From contig JAUMXO010000005.1 in assembly GCA_030529135.1 (NCBI GenBank), positions 1 through 50,508 on the forward strand: a DNA stretch of 50,508 bases, read 5' to 3'. Below are positions 14,079 through 24,417 of this stretch, one piece after another (position 1 is the first letter of the stretch; every line of letters starts with the position of its first letter). Source of the DNA: Candidatus Saccharimonadota bacterium. GTDB lineage: Bacteria; Patescibacteriota; Saccharimonadia; Saccharimonadales; Saccharimonadaceae. Under the pieces are notes generated by a model. The model worked only from the letters and a program-made list of their open reading frames with translations. It was not told the origin of the DNA and did not search any database. The translations under genes were made by a program, and so were the position numbers.

Positions 14079-15665
14079 TTATATCACTTTTATCAAAGAT
14101 TTACCCCAACTGGATGGATGGTCGTTATATCCAAGTAGAGTGGCAATGGTAGCTGCAAGATTAGAAAGCCCTGGATTTACCACACCAGCAAGCTCACATT
14201 TTTTTGCATTGTCAGTATTATCATAAATAATACATGGCACCTGATTGGTTGTATGCGCAGTCTTCTTATTTCCATCAACATCCTGCAATTCTTCTGCATT
14301 ACCATGGTCAGCTACTATTATCAATATGCCACCGACCTTATCTACTTCTATCGCCAATCTCTCAAGCGACAAATCGATTGCTTCCATCGCCTGCATCGTT
14401 GCATTTACGTCAGCAGTATGCCCCACCATATCACCACCCGGAAAGTTCAAACGTATAAATTTGTATTTAGACAAATTGTCAATCACTGCGTCCGTAATTT
14501 CTGCAGACTTCATCCATGGTCTAGTCTCAAATGGTCTCGTATCAGACTCAATCTCTATAAATTCCTCACCAGTAGCTTTTTCATAGCTGCAACCATTGAA
14601 GTAGTAAGTTATATGGCCAAACTTTACCGTCTCGCTTACTGCAAGTTGAGATATTCCCCTAGTTTCCAAAAACCTATTCAAAGTCTCGCGTATTTGTATC
14701 GGCTGTACCAAACGATGCTCTGGTACATGGGTGTCCGAATTATATTCCGTCATACCCACAAAATACACATCCGCTGGATTATAATCACCCCTATCAAAAT
14801 ACGGGAAATCCCAATACGTGAACGCTTGCGCAATTTCTATCGCTCTATCTGCCCGAAAATCAAAATAGATAAGCGCATCGCCTTTCTTTACTAATCCCAC
14901 CGGTTTATCCATGTCATCTACTATCACAAATGGTTGCAAATACTGATCTTGCACATCTGGAGTAATCCTCCGAAGGATCTGGATCGCTTCTTCCGGCGTC
15001 CGGAAAAAATATTCTGCCTGCCCATGCACCATCATATCGAAACCTTTTTTCACCATGCCCCAATCATTTTCGTATCGATCAGATACACACACCATTCTAC
15101 CACCACCAGAGGCAATTTTAATGTTAGCATCTGTAAATTTTCTCACAAAATTCTCAAATCTCTGAATATAAATCGTAGAAGAAAACGGATCGACATCTCT
15201 ACCATCAAAAATTGCATGTACTCTCATCTCACGTACACCCTCATTGTATGCTCTCGTAATCATTTGCTCAAGATGTGCCATATGGCTGTGTACGCCGCCA
15301 TCTGAAAAAATTCCCGCAAAATGCAAAGTTCCACCATTTAAACCTTTCGTCACTGCAGTACGCCAGGATTCAGAGTTGAAAACTTCACCACTATCAAATG
15401 CTGCATTAATCAAGGAAATTCCGTGTTTTTGAATCTGTCCTGACCCCATCGTAGTATGACCAACCTCAGAATTTCCCATCTGATCATGCGTAAGCCCCAC
15501 TGCTTCACCAGAAGCATTTAAAGCCACATGTAAATATTCCCTCGCAGCTTTACCAAGAAAAGGGGTTCTTGCTCTGCTTACTGCATTGCCAGGTCCATCT
15601 GGAGCTAAGCCCACCCCATCTAGTACCGCTAGCACTACAGGCCCATCATACCGTAGTCTATCCAT
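14079..15665 (-). CDS. gpmI: Phosphoglycerate mutase, 2,3-bisphosphoglycerate-independent
   Basis: At 528 residues it is full length. The metal/catalytic start LAVLDGVGLAPDG, the phosphoserine site QMGNSEVGH (Ser about 65), the substrate loop SDGGVHSH, IFDGRDVDP, and the metal sites NFPGGDMVGHT and VADHGNAE are all present. It converts 3- to 2-phosphoglycerate in glycolysis, using two Mn2+. TATAAT (15672-15677) is 6 bases from ATG: leaderless. Next to pgi, so two glycolytic steps are neighbours though each has its own promoter. Confidence 0.97.
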   Translation of the reverse strand: MDRLRYDGPVVLAVLDGVGLAPDGPGNAVSRARTPFLGKAAREYLHVALNASGEAVGLTHDQMGNSEVGHTTMGSGQIQKHGISLINAAFDSGEVFNSESWRTAVTKGLNGGTLHFAGIFSDGGVHSHMAHLEQMITRAYNEGVREMRVHAIFDGRDVDPFSSTIYIQRFENFVRKFTDANIKIASGGGRMVCVSDRYENDWGMVKKGFDMMVHGQAEYFFRTPEEAIQILRRITPDVQDQYLQPFVIVDDMDKPVGLVKKGDALIYFDFRADRAIEIAQAFTYWDFPYFDRGDYNPADVYFVGMTEYNSDTHVPEHRLVQPIQIRETLNRFLETRGISQLAVSETVKFGHITYYFNGCSYEKATGEEFIEIESDTRPFETRPWMKSAEITDAVIDNLSKYKFIRLNFPGGDMVGHTADVNATMQAMEAIDLSLERLAIEVDKVGGILIIVADHGNAEELQDVDGNKKTAHTTNQVPCIIYDNTDNAKKCELAGVVNPGLSNLAATIATLLGYNDHPSSWGKSLIKVI

Positions 15666-15704
15666 AAGCTTATTATATCACAAAATTAATTTTACAAATA
15701 AAAA

Positions 15705-16913
15705 CTATTTTTCTTCCATTAGTTTTCTTAATTCTTCTTTGTAAGCTTCCACGCCAGGCTGATCAAATGGATTTACACCCTGAAGTTTTGCCGAAATCGC
15801 ACAGGCCATTTCAAAGAAATAAATCAAGCTACCAAAACCTCTCTCGTCGTAACTTTCTAAATCAATCTTAAGCACTGGAATTCTACCCGCTATATGTGCA
15901 GTCTGCACCGCTTCTACTACTTTTGCATTCAATTCATCCGTCGGATAATTAATAATCGTCTCCCACAAATTTCGCCGTCCATCTTGCATAAATTGCCCAA
16001 GCGAATGCAAATCCGTAGAATATACTACACTGGCCGGAAAAATTCCCTGTCGATTTTTTCCTTCGCTCTCTCCAAACAATTGTTTTATCCATTCATTGAA
16101 ATATGCCGTCGCTGGCTCAAATGTCGCAAATACTTCTGTATCATAGCCCTTTTTGCTTAGTAAATGTCGCATCACTGCATATTTAATTGCCGGACTAATT
16201 TTACTCTTTTGTTTTGTTTTTTCATCAGAGTCTAGCTCCAATTCACCCGCTATATCGCTAATCAAAAACGTCTCATCCACATTTTCGGCCATTTCAGCCG
16301 CGCCTCTTAGAAGTTCATTGATATTTATGCCCGCAACCGCCATTGGCAAAAGCCCCACCGGCGAAAGCACCGAATAGCGTCCGCCAATATTATTTGGAAT
16401 CTTAAATCTAGTATAATTATCTCGTACTGCCTCTGCATGCAAAGTTCCTTTCTTTGCATCCGTAGTCGCATAAATTCGTTTTATCGCGCCCACCACACCG
16501 TAACGCTCCGCTAGTTTCTGCTTCACCGCCTCAAAAGCCATTGCCGGCTCCAACGTAGTGCCAGATTTAGAAATCACATTCACTGAAAAATCCCGATTCC
16601 CAATTTTTCTTAAAGTATGGTCTAACTCTCGTTTAGAAAGTGAGTTCCCTACATATAATATTTCCATTCCGTGCGGACGAAGCGCTTCGATAATTGCTCG
16701 ATGCCCAAGATATGACCCTCCAATCCCTACACACACCAAGACTTCTGATTCTTTACGAATTTTTTCTGCTGTATCTTTGATATTTTGCAATTCAGTCGTA
16801 TCAAACTTAAGTGGCAAATCCGCCCATCCCCCCATCGAGTCACTCTTAATTTCTTCTATAATCTTTTCAATTTTATCGAGTTCCACCCTTGGGTTGAAAT
16901 TCACCTGTATCAT
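15705..16913 (-). CDS. pgi: Glucose-6-phosphate isomerase, short form
   Basis: A 402-residue phosphoglucose isomerase with the signatures VGIGGSYLGHRA, VISKSGTTLEPA (phosphate-binding), NIGGRYSVLSPVG and the catalytic-region GESEGKNRQGIFP. Typical bacterial enzymes are 430-550 residues; this is at the short end, like those of Firmicutes. It interconverts glucose-6-phosphate and fructose-6-phosphate. TACAAT (16920-16925) is 6 bases before the ATG, again a leaderless arrangement, and it is divergent from tRNA-Leu(CAG). Confidence 0.96.
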   Translation of the reverse strand: MIQVNFNPRVELDKIEKIIEEIKSDSMGGWADLPLKFDTTELQNIKDTAEKIRKESEVLVCVGIGGSYLGHRAIIEALRPHGMEILYVGNSLSKRELDHTLRKIGNRDFSVNVISKSGTTLEPAMAFEAVKQKLAERYGVVGAIKRIYATTDAKKGTLHAEAVRDNYTRFKIPNNIGGRYSVLSPVGLLPMAVAGININELLRGAAEMAENVDETFLISDIAGELELDSDEKTKQKSKISPAIKYAVMRHLLSKKGYDTEVFATFEPATAYFNEWIKQLFGESEGKNRQGIFPASVVYSTDLHSLGQFMQDGRRNLWETIINYPTDELNAKVVEAVQTAHIAGRIPVLKIDLESYDERGFGSLIYFFEMACAISAKLQGVNPFDQPGVEAYKEELRKLMEEK

Positions 16914-16993
16914 ACTAAAATTGTATCATCTATTACATTTTTATGCAAAAATCAGACCCAAGAGGTTTTCGTGCTATAATATATCTAAGACAA

Positions 16994-17080
16994 GCTCGAG
17001 TGGCGGAATTGGCAGACGCGCTAGCTTCAGGTGCTAGTGATAGCAATATCGTGCAGGTTCAACCCCTGTCTCGAGCACCA
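16994..17080 (+). tRNA. tRNA-Leu(CAG)
   Basis: An 87-nt class II tRNA: acceptor GCUCGAG/CUCGAGC, anticodon stem CUAGC/GCUAG with loop UUCAGGU (CAG), long variable arm UGAUAGCAAUAUCG, encoded CCA. TATAAT at 16975-16980. No tRNA-derived repeat next to it. Confidence 0.95.
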
Positions 17081-17093
17081 GTGAAATAATTCC

Positions 17094-17117
17094 AAAATAG
17101 GCTTGACCTATTTTTTT
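17094..17117 (+). terminator. Terminator of tRNA-Leu(CAG)
   Basis: AAAATAGG (17094-17101) pairs with CCTATTTT (17107-17114) around CTTGA, with the T run continuing. Confidence 0.85.
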
Positions 17118-17145
17118 ATTTAATCATATGCGGTATAATAAGAAT

Positions 17146-17526
17146 ATGTTTATTATCAAATCACTCACTTGGTGGTATGCTTCTGGATGGAATATTTTTA
17201 TTAAAAAAGTTCACGATGTATTTCTAAGTATTATCGATTTTTTTTCCATGAACTCACTTATCCATACTCTGTTTAAACCGTTTCGCCAAATTTCCGCTGA
17301 TTCCGCTAAAGAAAACAGTTCCCTAGATCTTAAATTTCATATGTTTATAGACCGTCTAGTCTCGCGCATTGTCGGCTTTTTCTCTAGGCTTATATTGCTA
17401 TTGGCTGGCTGTATTACTATTATACTTGGCGGTACTATTAGTTTTGTTATTATCATCCTGTGGCCGTTTATTCCTCTCACTCCAATCATTGGAGTTGTCC
17501 TAACTATCATAAAGGTCGTCATATGA
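17146..17526 (+). CDS. Small membrane protein coupled to the AAA protein gene
   Basis: A 126-residue protein. The start at 17146 (MFIIKSLTWWYASGW) is chosen because TATAAT (17134-17139) lies 6 bases before it; an ATG six codons upstream would precede the transcription start. It has an amphipathic N-terminal half and two closely spaced C-terminal helices (about 77-100 and 103-125). Its stop overlaps the start of the AAA gene (ATGA, 17523-17526), so the two are translated together and probably form one membrane complex. Family unknown. Confidence 0.7.
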   Translation: MFIIKSLTWWYASGWNIFIKKVHDVFLSIIDFFSMNSLIHTLFKPFRQISADSAKENSSLDLKFHMFIDRLVSRIVGFFSRLILLLAGCITIILGGTISFVIIILWPFIPLTPIIGVVLTIIKVVI

Positions 17527-19904
17527 ATGCATATTCTTACGATCCTAAAAACCCTCGCGTCAAACTAGTACGCGAAAAACACCTCTACAACAATCCGCCT
17601 GTTACTATTATTTTAATCCTCTTAATTCTCATACTTTTTTCCAGTGGTATCAGTTTAATCTTTCTTGAAAATCCACTTTGTTGGACTTTGCTAGGTTTCA
17701 CCAGCTTTCCTATTATTATTCTTTTTTGGGCCAAAAACGCCTTAAAAGAAATTCCACCCAAAAATTCCAACAATTTCACCGATCTTATTTCTGAAGACTT
17801 ATTAAAACTATTAAAGCCTAATCTCACCGCTTTTACTTTAGTTCAAATTCTTCCCCAGACCAGAAGTGGTTCTTTCCTTATGACTAGATTTGAACTTACC
17901 GTTCCTTTTTTTGAACAAATTGCCGTCGAAATTCCCATCGAATCCGTTTACAAAACCGCTTGCGAAATTTGCCACGAGCTTAACTCCACCGAAATCACCG
18001 GCGCCATTCTTGCAGTTTCTATCATTAAAAACTATCCAGAGCACGAAGAAGTTTTAAAGCGCCTTCAACTTTCATTAGATGATTTATATCAAGGCATTAT
18101 TTGGTTTAACTACCTAAATGGCCTAGTAAAAAGTTCTAAAAAGCACGCCAAAAATGGCGGCATCGCCCGTGATTTTGCTTTCGGTTTTACACCTACATTA
18201 GAACGTTTCGCGGTTAATCTTTCTAGTCGCTACATAAACACGGCTGAAAAAATCCAGCAAGCCGAAAATGCTGAAATCTTTCAAAAAATGATTCATATAT
18301 TTTCACATCCTGGTCGTAAAAATGTTGCACTTATTGGTGCGTATGGTTCAGGTCGTTCTACTATCGTTAGCACTTTCGCCGAAACTCTCATGAATGCTGA
18401 TTCAGATGTGCCAAACAATCTTAGATATCGTCAAGTTTATTCCCTCGATGCACCTAGTCTTATCTCCGCTAGTAAAAATCAGGGTGACTTAGAATATATT
18501 CTTATTAAAATTTTTAATGAAATTTATTCTGCCAAGAATATCATCCTTTGTCTAGACAATGCTCATCTTTTCTTTGAAGAAGGACCAGGCTCAATCGATA
18601 TCAGTAATTTACTTTTACCAACCATTGAAGCTGGTAATATTCGTATCATTCTCATTATGGAAGAACAACATTTTTTGGAAATTTCTGCCAAAAATCCCGC
18701 TCTCGCAAACTCCATCAATAAAATCATCGTTCATCCCACCGATCGCACCGAAACCCTTAAAATTCTTATGGACCAAGTTCCTTTCATGGAGTCTCAGAAA
18801 AACGTCATATATACTTATCGCGCACTCACTGAAGCATATCGCTTAAGCGAACAATATATCCATGATGTCGTTATGCCAGGAAAAGCCAGGACATTACTGG
18901 AATCCGCTGCTAGTTTTTCTAAAAACGGCCTAGTCACCGCTTTTTCCGTGCAAGATGCAGTTGAAAAATCCTACGGCGTCAAAGTCAAAATCGCCTCCGC
19001 CACCGAAGATCGCAATAAATTATTAAATTTAGAAAATCTCATTCACGAACGTATGATAAACCAAAAAGAAGCCGTTTCCGCTGTCTCCAATGCTCTCCGT
19101 CGAGCCGCCGCCGGCGTCAAAAACCAAAACCGCCCCATTGGTACTTTTCTCTTTCTTGGTCCTACTGGTGTCGGCAAAACTGAACTAGCTAAAGCCCTTG
19201 CTGCAGCTTATTTTAATGGCGAATCAAATATTATTCGTTTAGACATGAACGAATTTGTCACCGCAGATGACGTCTCTCGTCTTATTAAAGACGGCGCTAC
19301 CGACTCCTTAAGCCTTACCGCTAGCGTCATGAAACAACCTTTTTCCGTCATTCTACTTGACGAGATCGAAAAAGCCCATCCATCCGTTATTACCACTTTG
19401 CTTCAAGTTCTAGATGAAGGCATCCTGAGGGATAAAAAAAATCGCGAAGTCAGTTTTCGTGACTGCATTATCATTGCTACCTCCAACGCTGGCGCCGACG
19501 AAATCCGCGAAAAAATTAATCAAGGAATCGAAATTAATACTTTTAAAGATGAGTTTATCGATTCCCTCATTTCAAATGGTGAGTTCAAAGCAGAATTCTT
19601 AAATCGTTTTGACGAAATCTGTCTCTTCTCACCTTTATCAAAAGATGATTTGCTAAAAGTTTTAGATATTATGATTACTTCCACTAACAGAACACTCGCT
19701 GAGCAAAAAATCTCCGTAGTAGTTACAGACGAAGCCAAACAAATTCTTATCGAAAAAGGTTATGATCCAAAAATGGGCGCTCGTCCAATGCGTCGCATCG
19801 TTCAAAAAACCATAGAAAATTTTGTTGCCGCCGCCATTTTATCTGGAACCGCTACTCCCGGTTCCACTCTCACCATTACGCCATCATCTATTGACGTTTC
19901 TTAA
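17523..19904 (+). CDS. Membrane-anchored ClpC/ClpB-like double AAA protein, degenerate first module
   Basis: A 793-residue protein starting at MNAYSYDP (ATGA overlap). Two helices (about 27-48, 52-70) anchor it; a Clp-N-like region follows (about 85-230). Module 1 has a broken Walker A (GAYGSGRST, Lys to Arg, about 271) and LDNAH where DE is expected (about 340). Module 2 is intact: GPTGVGKT (about 546), LLDEIEKAH (about 612), SNAG, NRFDE Arg finger, GARPMRR sensor 2. The pore loops are unusual: D1 has KNQG for KYRG, D2 lacks GYVG altogether (RLIKDGATDSLSL). The ClpP-contact loop is not visible. It is Clp-like by descent but unlikely to thread substrates the usual way. It converges with the aminopeptidase gene, overlapping 21 bases. 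Confidence 0.85.
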   Translation: MNAYSYDPKNPRVKLVREKHLYNNPPVTIILILLILILFSSGISLIFLENPLCWTLLGFTSFPIIILFWAKNALKEIPPKNSNNFTDLISEDLLKLLKPNLTAFTLVQILPQTRSGSFLMTRFELTVPFFEQIAVEIPIESVYKTACEICHELNSTEITGAILAVSIIKNYPEHEEVLKRLQLSLDDLYQGIIWFNYLNGLVKSSKKHAKNGGIARDFAFGFTPTLERFAVNLSSRYINTAEKIQQAENAEIFQKMIHIFSHPGRKNVALIGAYGSGRSTIVSTFAETLMNADSDVPNNLRYRQVYSLDAPSLISASKNQGDLEYILIKIFNEIYSAKNIILCLDNAHLFFEEGPGSIDISNLLLPTIEAGNIRIILIMEEQHFLEISAKNPALANSINKIIVHPTDRTETLKILMDQVPFMESQKNVIYTYRALTEAYRLSEQYIHDVVMPGKARTLLESAASFSKNGLVTAFSVQDAVEKSYGVKVKIASATEDRNKLLNLENLIHERMINQKEAVSAVSNALRRAAAGVKNQNRPIGTFLFLGPTGVGKTELAKALAAAYFNGESNIIRLDMNEFVTADDVSRLIKDGATDSLSLTASVMKQPFSVILLDEIEKAHPSVITTLLQVLDEGILRDKKNREVSFRDCIIIATSNAGADEIREKINQGIEINTFKDEFIDSLISNGEFKAEFLNRFDEICLFSPLSKDDLLKVLDIMITSTNRTLAEQKISVVVTDEAKQILIEKGYDPKMGARPMRRIVQKTIENFVAAAILSGTATPGSTLTITPSSIDVS

Positions 19905-22238
19905 TTCTTGAATAACCTTATCTTTATCACTCTTAATTAATTTTAGTCTAGCTTGAATCTCATTCTTTCCCATCTCTACCGCTCTAGCCAATGCTGGCAT
20001 AGATGATAGGGGCTCAAAAAACTTACAATACTTTCCAAAATCTTCTTCAGTTTTAATAGTTCCCGCCATATAACGTGGATAATTATCAAGCGACTTATCA
20101 CCCGATATCTTCTTTACATAATCCCAATGCGAAACTAACCACTCAAACGCTTCATCCTTTATCTTTGGATTTCTATATAAATATAAATATAAATAAAATT
20201 GATCTTGCGGCTTCACCACCTTTGGTTGCTCCAAAAGTTCCATCACTCGCTTTAAACTCTTTTTATCTTTCATCAAAGTCATCGCCACCAAAATATCAAA
20301 TTTAACCTCTGGATCTGCAGTATTTTTGTATGCCTTGAGATATTCGTCTAAGCGCTCTGGTTCCAAATACAACTTCGCATCCAAAATATTCGACCGGTCT
20401 TCTGGGTTTAATTTTTCATATCTAGAATCATATAATTTAGCTAATTTCTTTAAATTACTTACATCCTCCGCATAAAAATCTAATGCCAAGAGAACTGCAC
20501 GTAATCTGAGCACATTTTCATCATCACCTTCACGAGCCGTAATACCAATTTTAGAAAGTTCAGGGCGCACCAATTCTTTTACGAATTTTTTATATTCTTT
20601 TTCTTCTTTACTACCATATGCAAAGAAAATTTTTAACCCCGACACAATCGTAAGAATAATATTCCATACTGCCGCCTTTTCTTCATTTCGAAATTTCCAG
20701 ATTAATGGAAGTAGCGATGCCGATGACGTTAGTTCGGTTTTAGACAGCAACTCTCTATCAATCAAAAGTCTTAATTTTTCTTCTAGTCCCAATGTATCAA
20801 AGACAGCCAGTCTCTCTTCAAATTCCGCATCCGAAAGGTCTAAAATGTAATGCCCACTCATATCTTCTTTAATCTCTGGCAAAATAAATTCCGAATCTTT
20901 CATCTCAGAATCTAGCAAAAATCTTTTCTGAGTAAAATTTTTAAAATCGCCTGCTCCATCATCTAAGATTACTGGATATCCCGGTTTATCAATAAACGCA
21001 TGCATCATTTTTCTTACATCAAAATCCGCATATTTCGACAACGCATCCCATAAATTATCCCCCACTGTATTATTATACTTATATTTTTCAAAGTATTCTT
21101 TTATACCCTTGCAAAAATTATTCCAGCCCATTAATCGAATCACCATCAACATCAATCTTGCACCTTTTGCGTAAACGATTGCTGGATCAAATAATGTCGC
21201 AATCTCTTCCGGATCTTCTACGTCCTGATGTACTGACTGCACTCCATCAAGACAATCTCTTTTAAGTGCCGCTAGGGAATCTCCCGTGAAAAAGCCTTCC
21301 CAAATTTTATACTCCGGATGAATAAAATCAGCCGCATAATATTCCATCACACTCGCAAAAGATTCATTTAACCATAAATCATCCCACCATTCCATTGTTA
21401 CCAAATCACCAAACCACTGGTGCGACAATTCATGCGCCACCGTAAGCGCTACAGATTTTTTCGTGCTAAGCGAAGCACAAGATGGAGCTAGCAGCATCGA
21501 TTCCCGATATGTCACAAGCCCCCAGTTTTCCATCGCGCCAGCCTCAAAATCCGGCAAAGCCACTTGATCCAATTTTTCTAAAGGGTATTTTACGCCAAAG
21601 TTATCGTCATAGAATTCCAAAGATTTTGCCGCAATTTCGTTCGCAAAATCTACTGCATCTAAATCTTGGTTCAATGCTGCATAGGTTGTGATTTTTACAC
21701 CATGCTTGTTTATGATACTTTTACCGTGAAATTTTCCAATCACCCATGCAAGTAAATACGTACTCATTCTTGGCGAAGGTGTATTAATTAGCACTATATC
21801 ATCTTTGTCAGGTGTTTTAATTTTTACATCAAAAATCGCCTTCGCCGCCGGTTCATCAATACACGGGAACGCTTCTCTAGCGTAATGACTCTCAAATTGC
21901 GTTGCTACAATAGTCTCAATTCTACCATCATAACTATAAGTAGAAATATACGCTCCCTGCATATTTTCATTTAATTTTCCATCGTAAGAAATCAGGATCT
22001 CTGCGCTCCCTGTTTTTACCCCAAAAATCGACAAAACCCCATCGTTAGTCTCAAACTTACAAGATTTATTGTTCACTTTTACGTCTTTTATCTTGAGCCT
22101 CACTGCATGAAATTTAATTGTATCAGAAAAAGCTTCGCCAATCACTTTTACCATCCCACCAATAGTCTTTTTATTTTTGTCAATATCAAGACATAGTTCG
22201 TATTTTTCTGGTTTAAAATATTTTAGCAAGCGCTCCAT
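19884..22238 (-). CDS. pepN: M1 family zinc aminopeptidase
   Basis: A 784-residue gluzincin. It has GAMENWG (about 234), HELSHQWFGD (HExxH about 267) and WLNESFA with the third zinc ligand 18 residues on, plus the N-terminal beta saddle and a C-terminal helical domain. No signal peptide is seen, so it acts in the cytosol, removing N-terminal residues from peptides, probably taken up from the host, for amino acid supply. AAAGGAA precedes the ATG, and a -10-like TAGAAT is close. The 3' end overlaps the AAA gene tail to tail. Confidence 0.93.
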   Translation of the reverse strand: MERLLKYFKPEKYELCLDIDKNKKTIGGMVKVIGEAFSDTIKFHAVRLKIKDVKVNNKSCKFETNDGVLSIFGVKTGSAEILISYDGKLNENMQGAYISTYSYDGRIETIVATQFESHYAREAFPCIDEPAAKAIFDVKIKTPDKDDIVLINTPSPRMSTYLLAWVIGKFHGKSIINKHGVKITTYAALNQDLDAVDFANEIAAKSLEFYDDNFGVKYPLEKLDQVALPDFEAGAMENWGLVTYRESMLLAPSCASLSTKKSVALTVAHELSHQWFGDLVTMEWWDDLWLNESFASVMEYYAADFIHPEYKIWEGFFTGDSLAALKRDCLDGVQSVHQDVEDPEEIATLFDPAIVYAKGARLMLMVIRLMGWNNFCKGIKEYFEKYKYNNTVGDNLWDALSKYADFDVRKMMHAFIDKPGYPVILDDGAGDFKNFTQKRFLLDSEMKDSEFILPEIKEDMSGHYILDLSDAEFEERLAVFDTLGLEEKLRLLIDRELLSKTELTSSASLLPLIWKFRNEEKAAVWNIILTIVSGLKIFFAYGSKEEKEYKKFVKELVRPELSKIGITAREGDDENVLRLRAVLLALDFYAEDVSNLKKLAKLYDSRYEKLNPEDRSNILDAKLYLEPERLDEYLKAYKNTADPEVKFDILVAMTLMKDKKSLKRVMELLEQPKVVKPQDQFYLYLYLYRNPKIKDEAFEWLVSHWDYVKKISGDKSLDNYPRYMAGTIKTEEDFGKYCKFFEPLSSMPALARAVEMGKNEIQARLKLIKSDKDKVIQELRNVNR

Positions 22239-22320
22239 TTTTTCCTTTCTTTTATTCTATTCAAAAACAAAATACACTTTCACCTTAAAAATTAAACTAA
22301 TTTTTAATTCTTTTAAAAAC

Positions 22321-24258
22321 TTAATCCTTCTGGTACAACTTTGCAGCAGCTGGCATTTTAGCTTCTTTTAACACAGGCTCAAGTTCCGCTTCTTCCAAGG
22401 TCTCGTGCTTCAACAATTCTTCCGCTAAATTATCTAAAACTTTTTTATTGGCTTTTAAGACTATTTCTGCTCTTCTTGCTGCCTCATCAGACAAATCCTT
22501 TACTTCTGCATCAATCAACTCTGCCGTTTTTTCAGAATATGGTTTACCGGTAGTAATAGTATAATATCCGGTCTCCTCGCCAGGAAAAACCAAGTTACGC
22601 GTATCTGCGCCCATACCTTCTTCTACAATCATAGATTTAGCAAGTTCTGCTACGTTCTTAAGATCGGAGGAAGCACCAGTCGTAATCGCATCCGTACCAA
22701 AAATCAATTTTTCTGCAATCCTTCCGCCCATCGCCCTAGCCAAGATATCTTTAAGTTCATAAATATTCTTATAACTCCTATCTTCTGGCGGCAAGAACCA
22801 AGTCACACCACCAGTCTGACCACGTGGAATAATCGTCACTTTGTGTACCGGATCAGAATCAGGAAGCACGTGACCCACAATTGCATGACCTGCTTCATGA
22901 TAAGCCGTGATCTTTCGCTCTTTATCAGTCATTACTTTACTCTTGCGTTCAGGACCAATCGCCACTCTTTCAAAGGCCTCCACCACATCAGCGTTCGCAA
23001 TCGCTTTATGTCCTTCTCTAGCCGCCGTAATAGCTGCTTCATTTGCAATATTAGCAAGATCCGCACCAGAAGAACCCACAGTCTTTTTGGCCAAAGACTC
23101 TAAATCTACGTCTGCTTCTACTGGTTTACCTTTAAAATGTACCTTCAAAATTTCCAAACGATCTTTTCTTTCTGGCAAAGTTACGTTCACGTGCCGATCA
23201 AAACGTCCTGGACGGAGCAAAGCTTTGTCTAGCATGTCTACTCGGTTAGTCGCCGCCATCACAATTACACCAGAATCGTTGTCAAACCCATCCATTTCTA
23301 CTAAAATTTGGTTTAATGTTTGCTCATCCTCACGACCAGCCCCGCCTCTAGCATCACGTTTATGTGCCACTGCATCAATTTCATCAATAAAGATAATCGA
23401 AGGGGCATTTTTCTTAGCTTTATTAAATAAGTCTCGTACCCTAGAAGCACCTACGCCCACAAACATCTCCGCGAATTCCGACCCAGAAATCGAGAAAAAC
23501 GGCACATTTGCTTCTCCAGCCACCGCTCTTGCCATCAAAGTCTTACCGGTACCAGGATCACCAGCAAGCAGCACGCCACGCGGTATTTTTGCTCCAAGTT
23601 TTTCGTATTTTTTTGGAGTCTTCAAAAAATCTACAATTTCTACTAAATCTTGTTTAGCTGCCTCGTTCCCTGCCACATCTTTGAAAGTTACTTTCTTCTT
23701 ATCTGGACCATACATTTTAGCCTTAGCTTTGCCAAAACTCATCGATTGACTATTTGCTGCCGTAGCTTGCCTCATCATCCATGAAAAGAAAATTACTACT
23801 GCAATGATTGGGAGTACTGTCAATGCCACGTCTAGTACGATCCCCCAGGTATTTACATCTTCTTTATATTCAATAGTAGGGTAGGTCTCGTTACATTTTT
23901 TTAGTTCATCACCCTCTAATTTTTCACAATGATTTATCAGACCCTGATCATAGAGCGTCCCAGATGCGTCCTTTCTCGAAGTCTCCGTCGGTTGATCTTT
24001 TCCTTTTAAAGTGATATCCAAACTATCCCCAGTTACTGTAATTTTCGATATATCTCCATCTGGATTATTGGCTCTCGTTATTACTTCCGAAATCGGTACT
24101 TCGGTCTTTATGGGACCTTTACTCGTCCAATTTACAATCAGCATTGCCGTAAGACAAATTAATATCACTGTAAAAAATACACTTCTCATCATATTGGAAC
24201 GATTAGAAGCTCCATTATTAGTACCGCTCACAGAATTTTTAGGATTTACCTGTGCCAC
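22321..24258 (-). CDS. ftsH: FtsH ATP-dependent membrane metalloprotease
   Basis: At 645 residues it is full length: helix near 24-44, external segment, helix near 140-163, AAA module with GDPGTGKT (about 231), FIDEID, the SRH region [17 protein letters not shown], then the protease domain with HEAGH (about 451-455). It degrades membrane and regulatory proteins. The start is GTG (24256-24258), supported by AAAGGAG seven bases upstream; no nearby ATG fits. The external segment carries an extra cysteine-containing stretch ([16 protein letters not shown]) not typical for FtsH. Confidence 0.97.
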   Translation of the reverse strand: MAQVNPKNSVSGTNNGASNRSNMMRSVFFTVILICLTAMLIVNWTSKGPIKTEVPISEVITRANNPDGDISKITVTGDSLDITLKGKDQPTETSRKDASGTLYDQGLINHCEKLEGDELKKCNETYPTIEYKEDVNTWGIVLDVALTVLPIIAVVIFFSWMMRQATAANSQSMSFGKAKAKMYGPDKKKVTFKDVAGNEAAKQDLVEIVDFLKTPKKYEKLGAKIPRGVLLAGDPGTGKTLMARAVAGEANVPFFSISGSEFAEMFVGVGASRVRDLFNKAKKNAPSIIFIDEIDAVAHKRDARGGAGREDEQTLNQILVEMDGFDNDSGVIVMAATNRVDMLDKALLRPGRFDRHVNVTLPERKDRLEILKVHFKGKPVEADVDLESLAKKTVGSSGADLANIANEAAITAAREGHKAIANADVVEAFERVAIGPERKSKVMTDKERKITAYHEAGHAIVGHVLPDSDPVHKVTIIPRGQTGGVTWFLPPEDRSYKNIYELKDILARAMGGRIAEKLIFGTDAITTGASSDLKNVAELAKSMIVEEGMGADTRNLVFPGEETGYYTITTGKPYSEKTAELIDAEVKDLSDEAARRAEIVLKANKKVLDNLAEELLKHETLEEAELEPVLKEAKMPAAAKLYQKD

Positions 24259-24322
24259 AATTTACTCCTTTCGTATATATACTATTCTATCATAATCTCC
24301 TCAATTTTTCTCAAAAATATGC

Positions 24323-24328
24323 TATAAT
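24323..24328 (+). promoter_or_regulatory. -10 element of the tRNA-Pro repeat unit
   Basis: TATAAT 11 bases before the decayed tRNA-Pro copy; no other -10 is evident between that copy and the functional tRNA, so both are on one transcript. Confidence 0.65.
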
Positions 24329-24338
24329 ATAAATATAG

Positions 24339-24397
24339 CTGGGTGTAGCACAGTTATAAGCGTCGCGACTTTTGGGAAGTCGAGGTCGCAGGTTCAA
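24339..24397 (+). pseudogene. Decayed tRNA-Pro(UGG) copy lacking its 3' end
   Basis: It matches the functional tRNA at 24418 with an exact 79-base offset at the 5' end: acceptor 5' strand, anticodon arm (loop UUUGGGA) and T-arm 5' half are kept. The D loop is altered (GTTATAAGCGTC for GTTGGTAGCGC), and after GGTTCAAG the sequence becomes CCCATTATTAATTTGACAT instead of the T-stem and acceptor 3' strand. Without those it cannot fold as a tRNA. Confidence 0.9.
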
Positions 24398-24417
24398 GCC
24401 CATTATTAATTTGACAT

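Noticed and set aside
14253-14894. A 213-codon plus-strand frame opposite gpmI
   Set aside because: It is antisense to the intact gpmI frame, with no promoter or ribosome binding site and no recognisable protein.
3340-17526. UGA recoded as glycine, as in some Patescibacteria
   Set aside because: TGA ends hrcA and the 17146 gene inside ATGA overlaps with the following genes, and the proteins are complete at these stops.
22907-23749. A 280-codon open frame on the plus strand inside ftsH
   Set aside because: It lies fully antisense to an ftsH frame with all family motifs, its product is Ser/Ala-rich without a recognisable fold, and no ribosome binding site precedes it.
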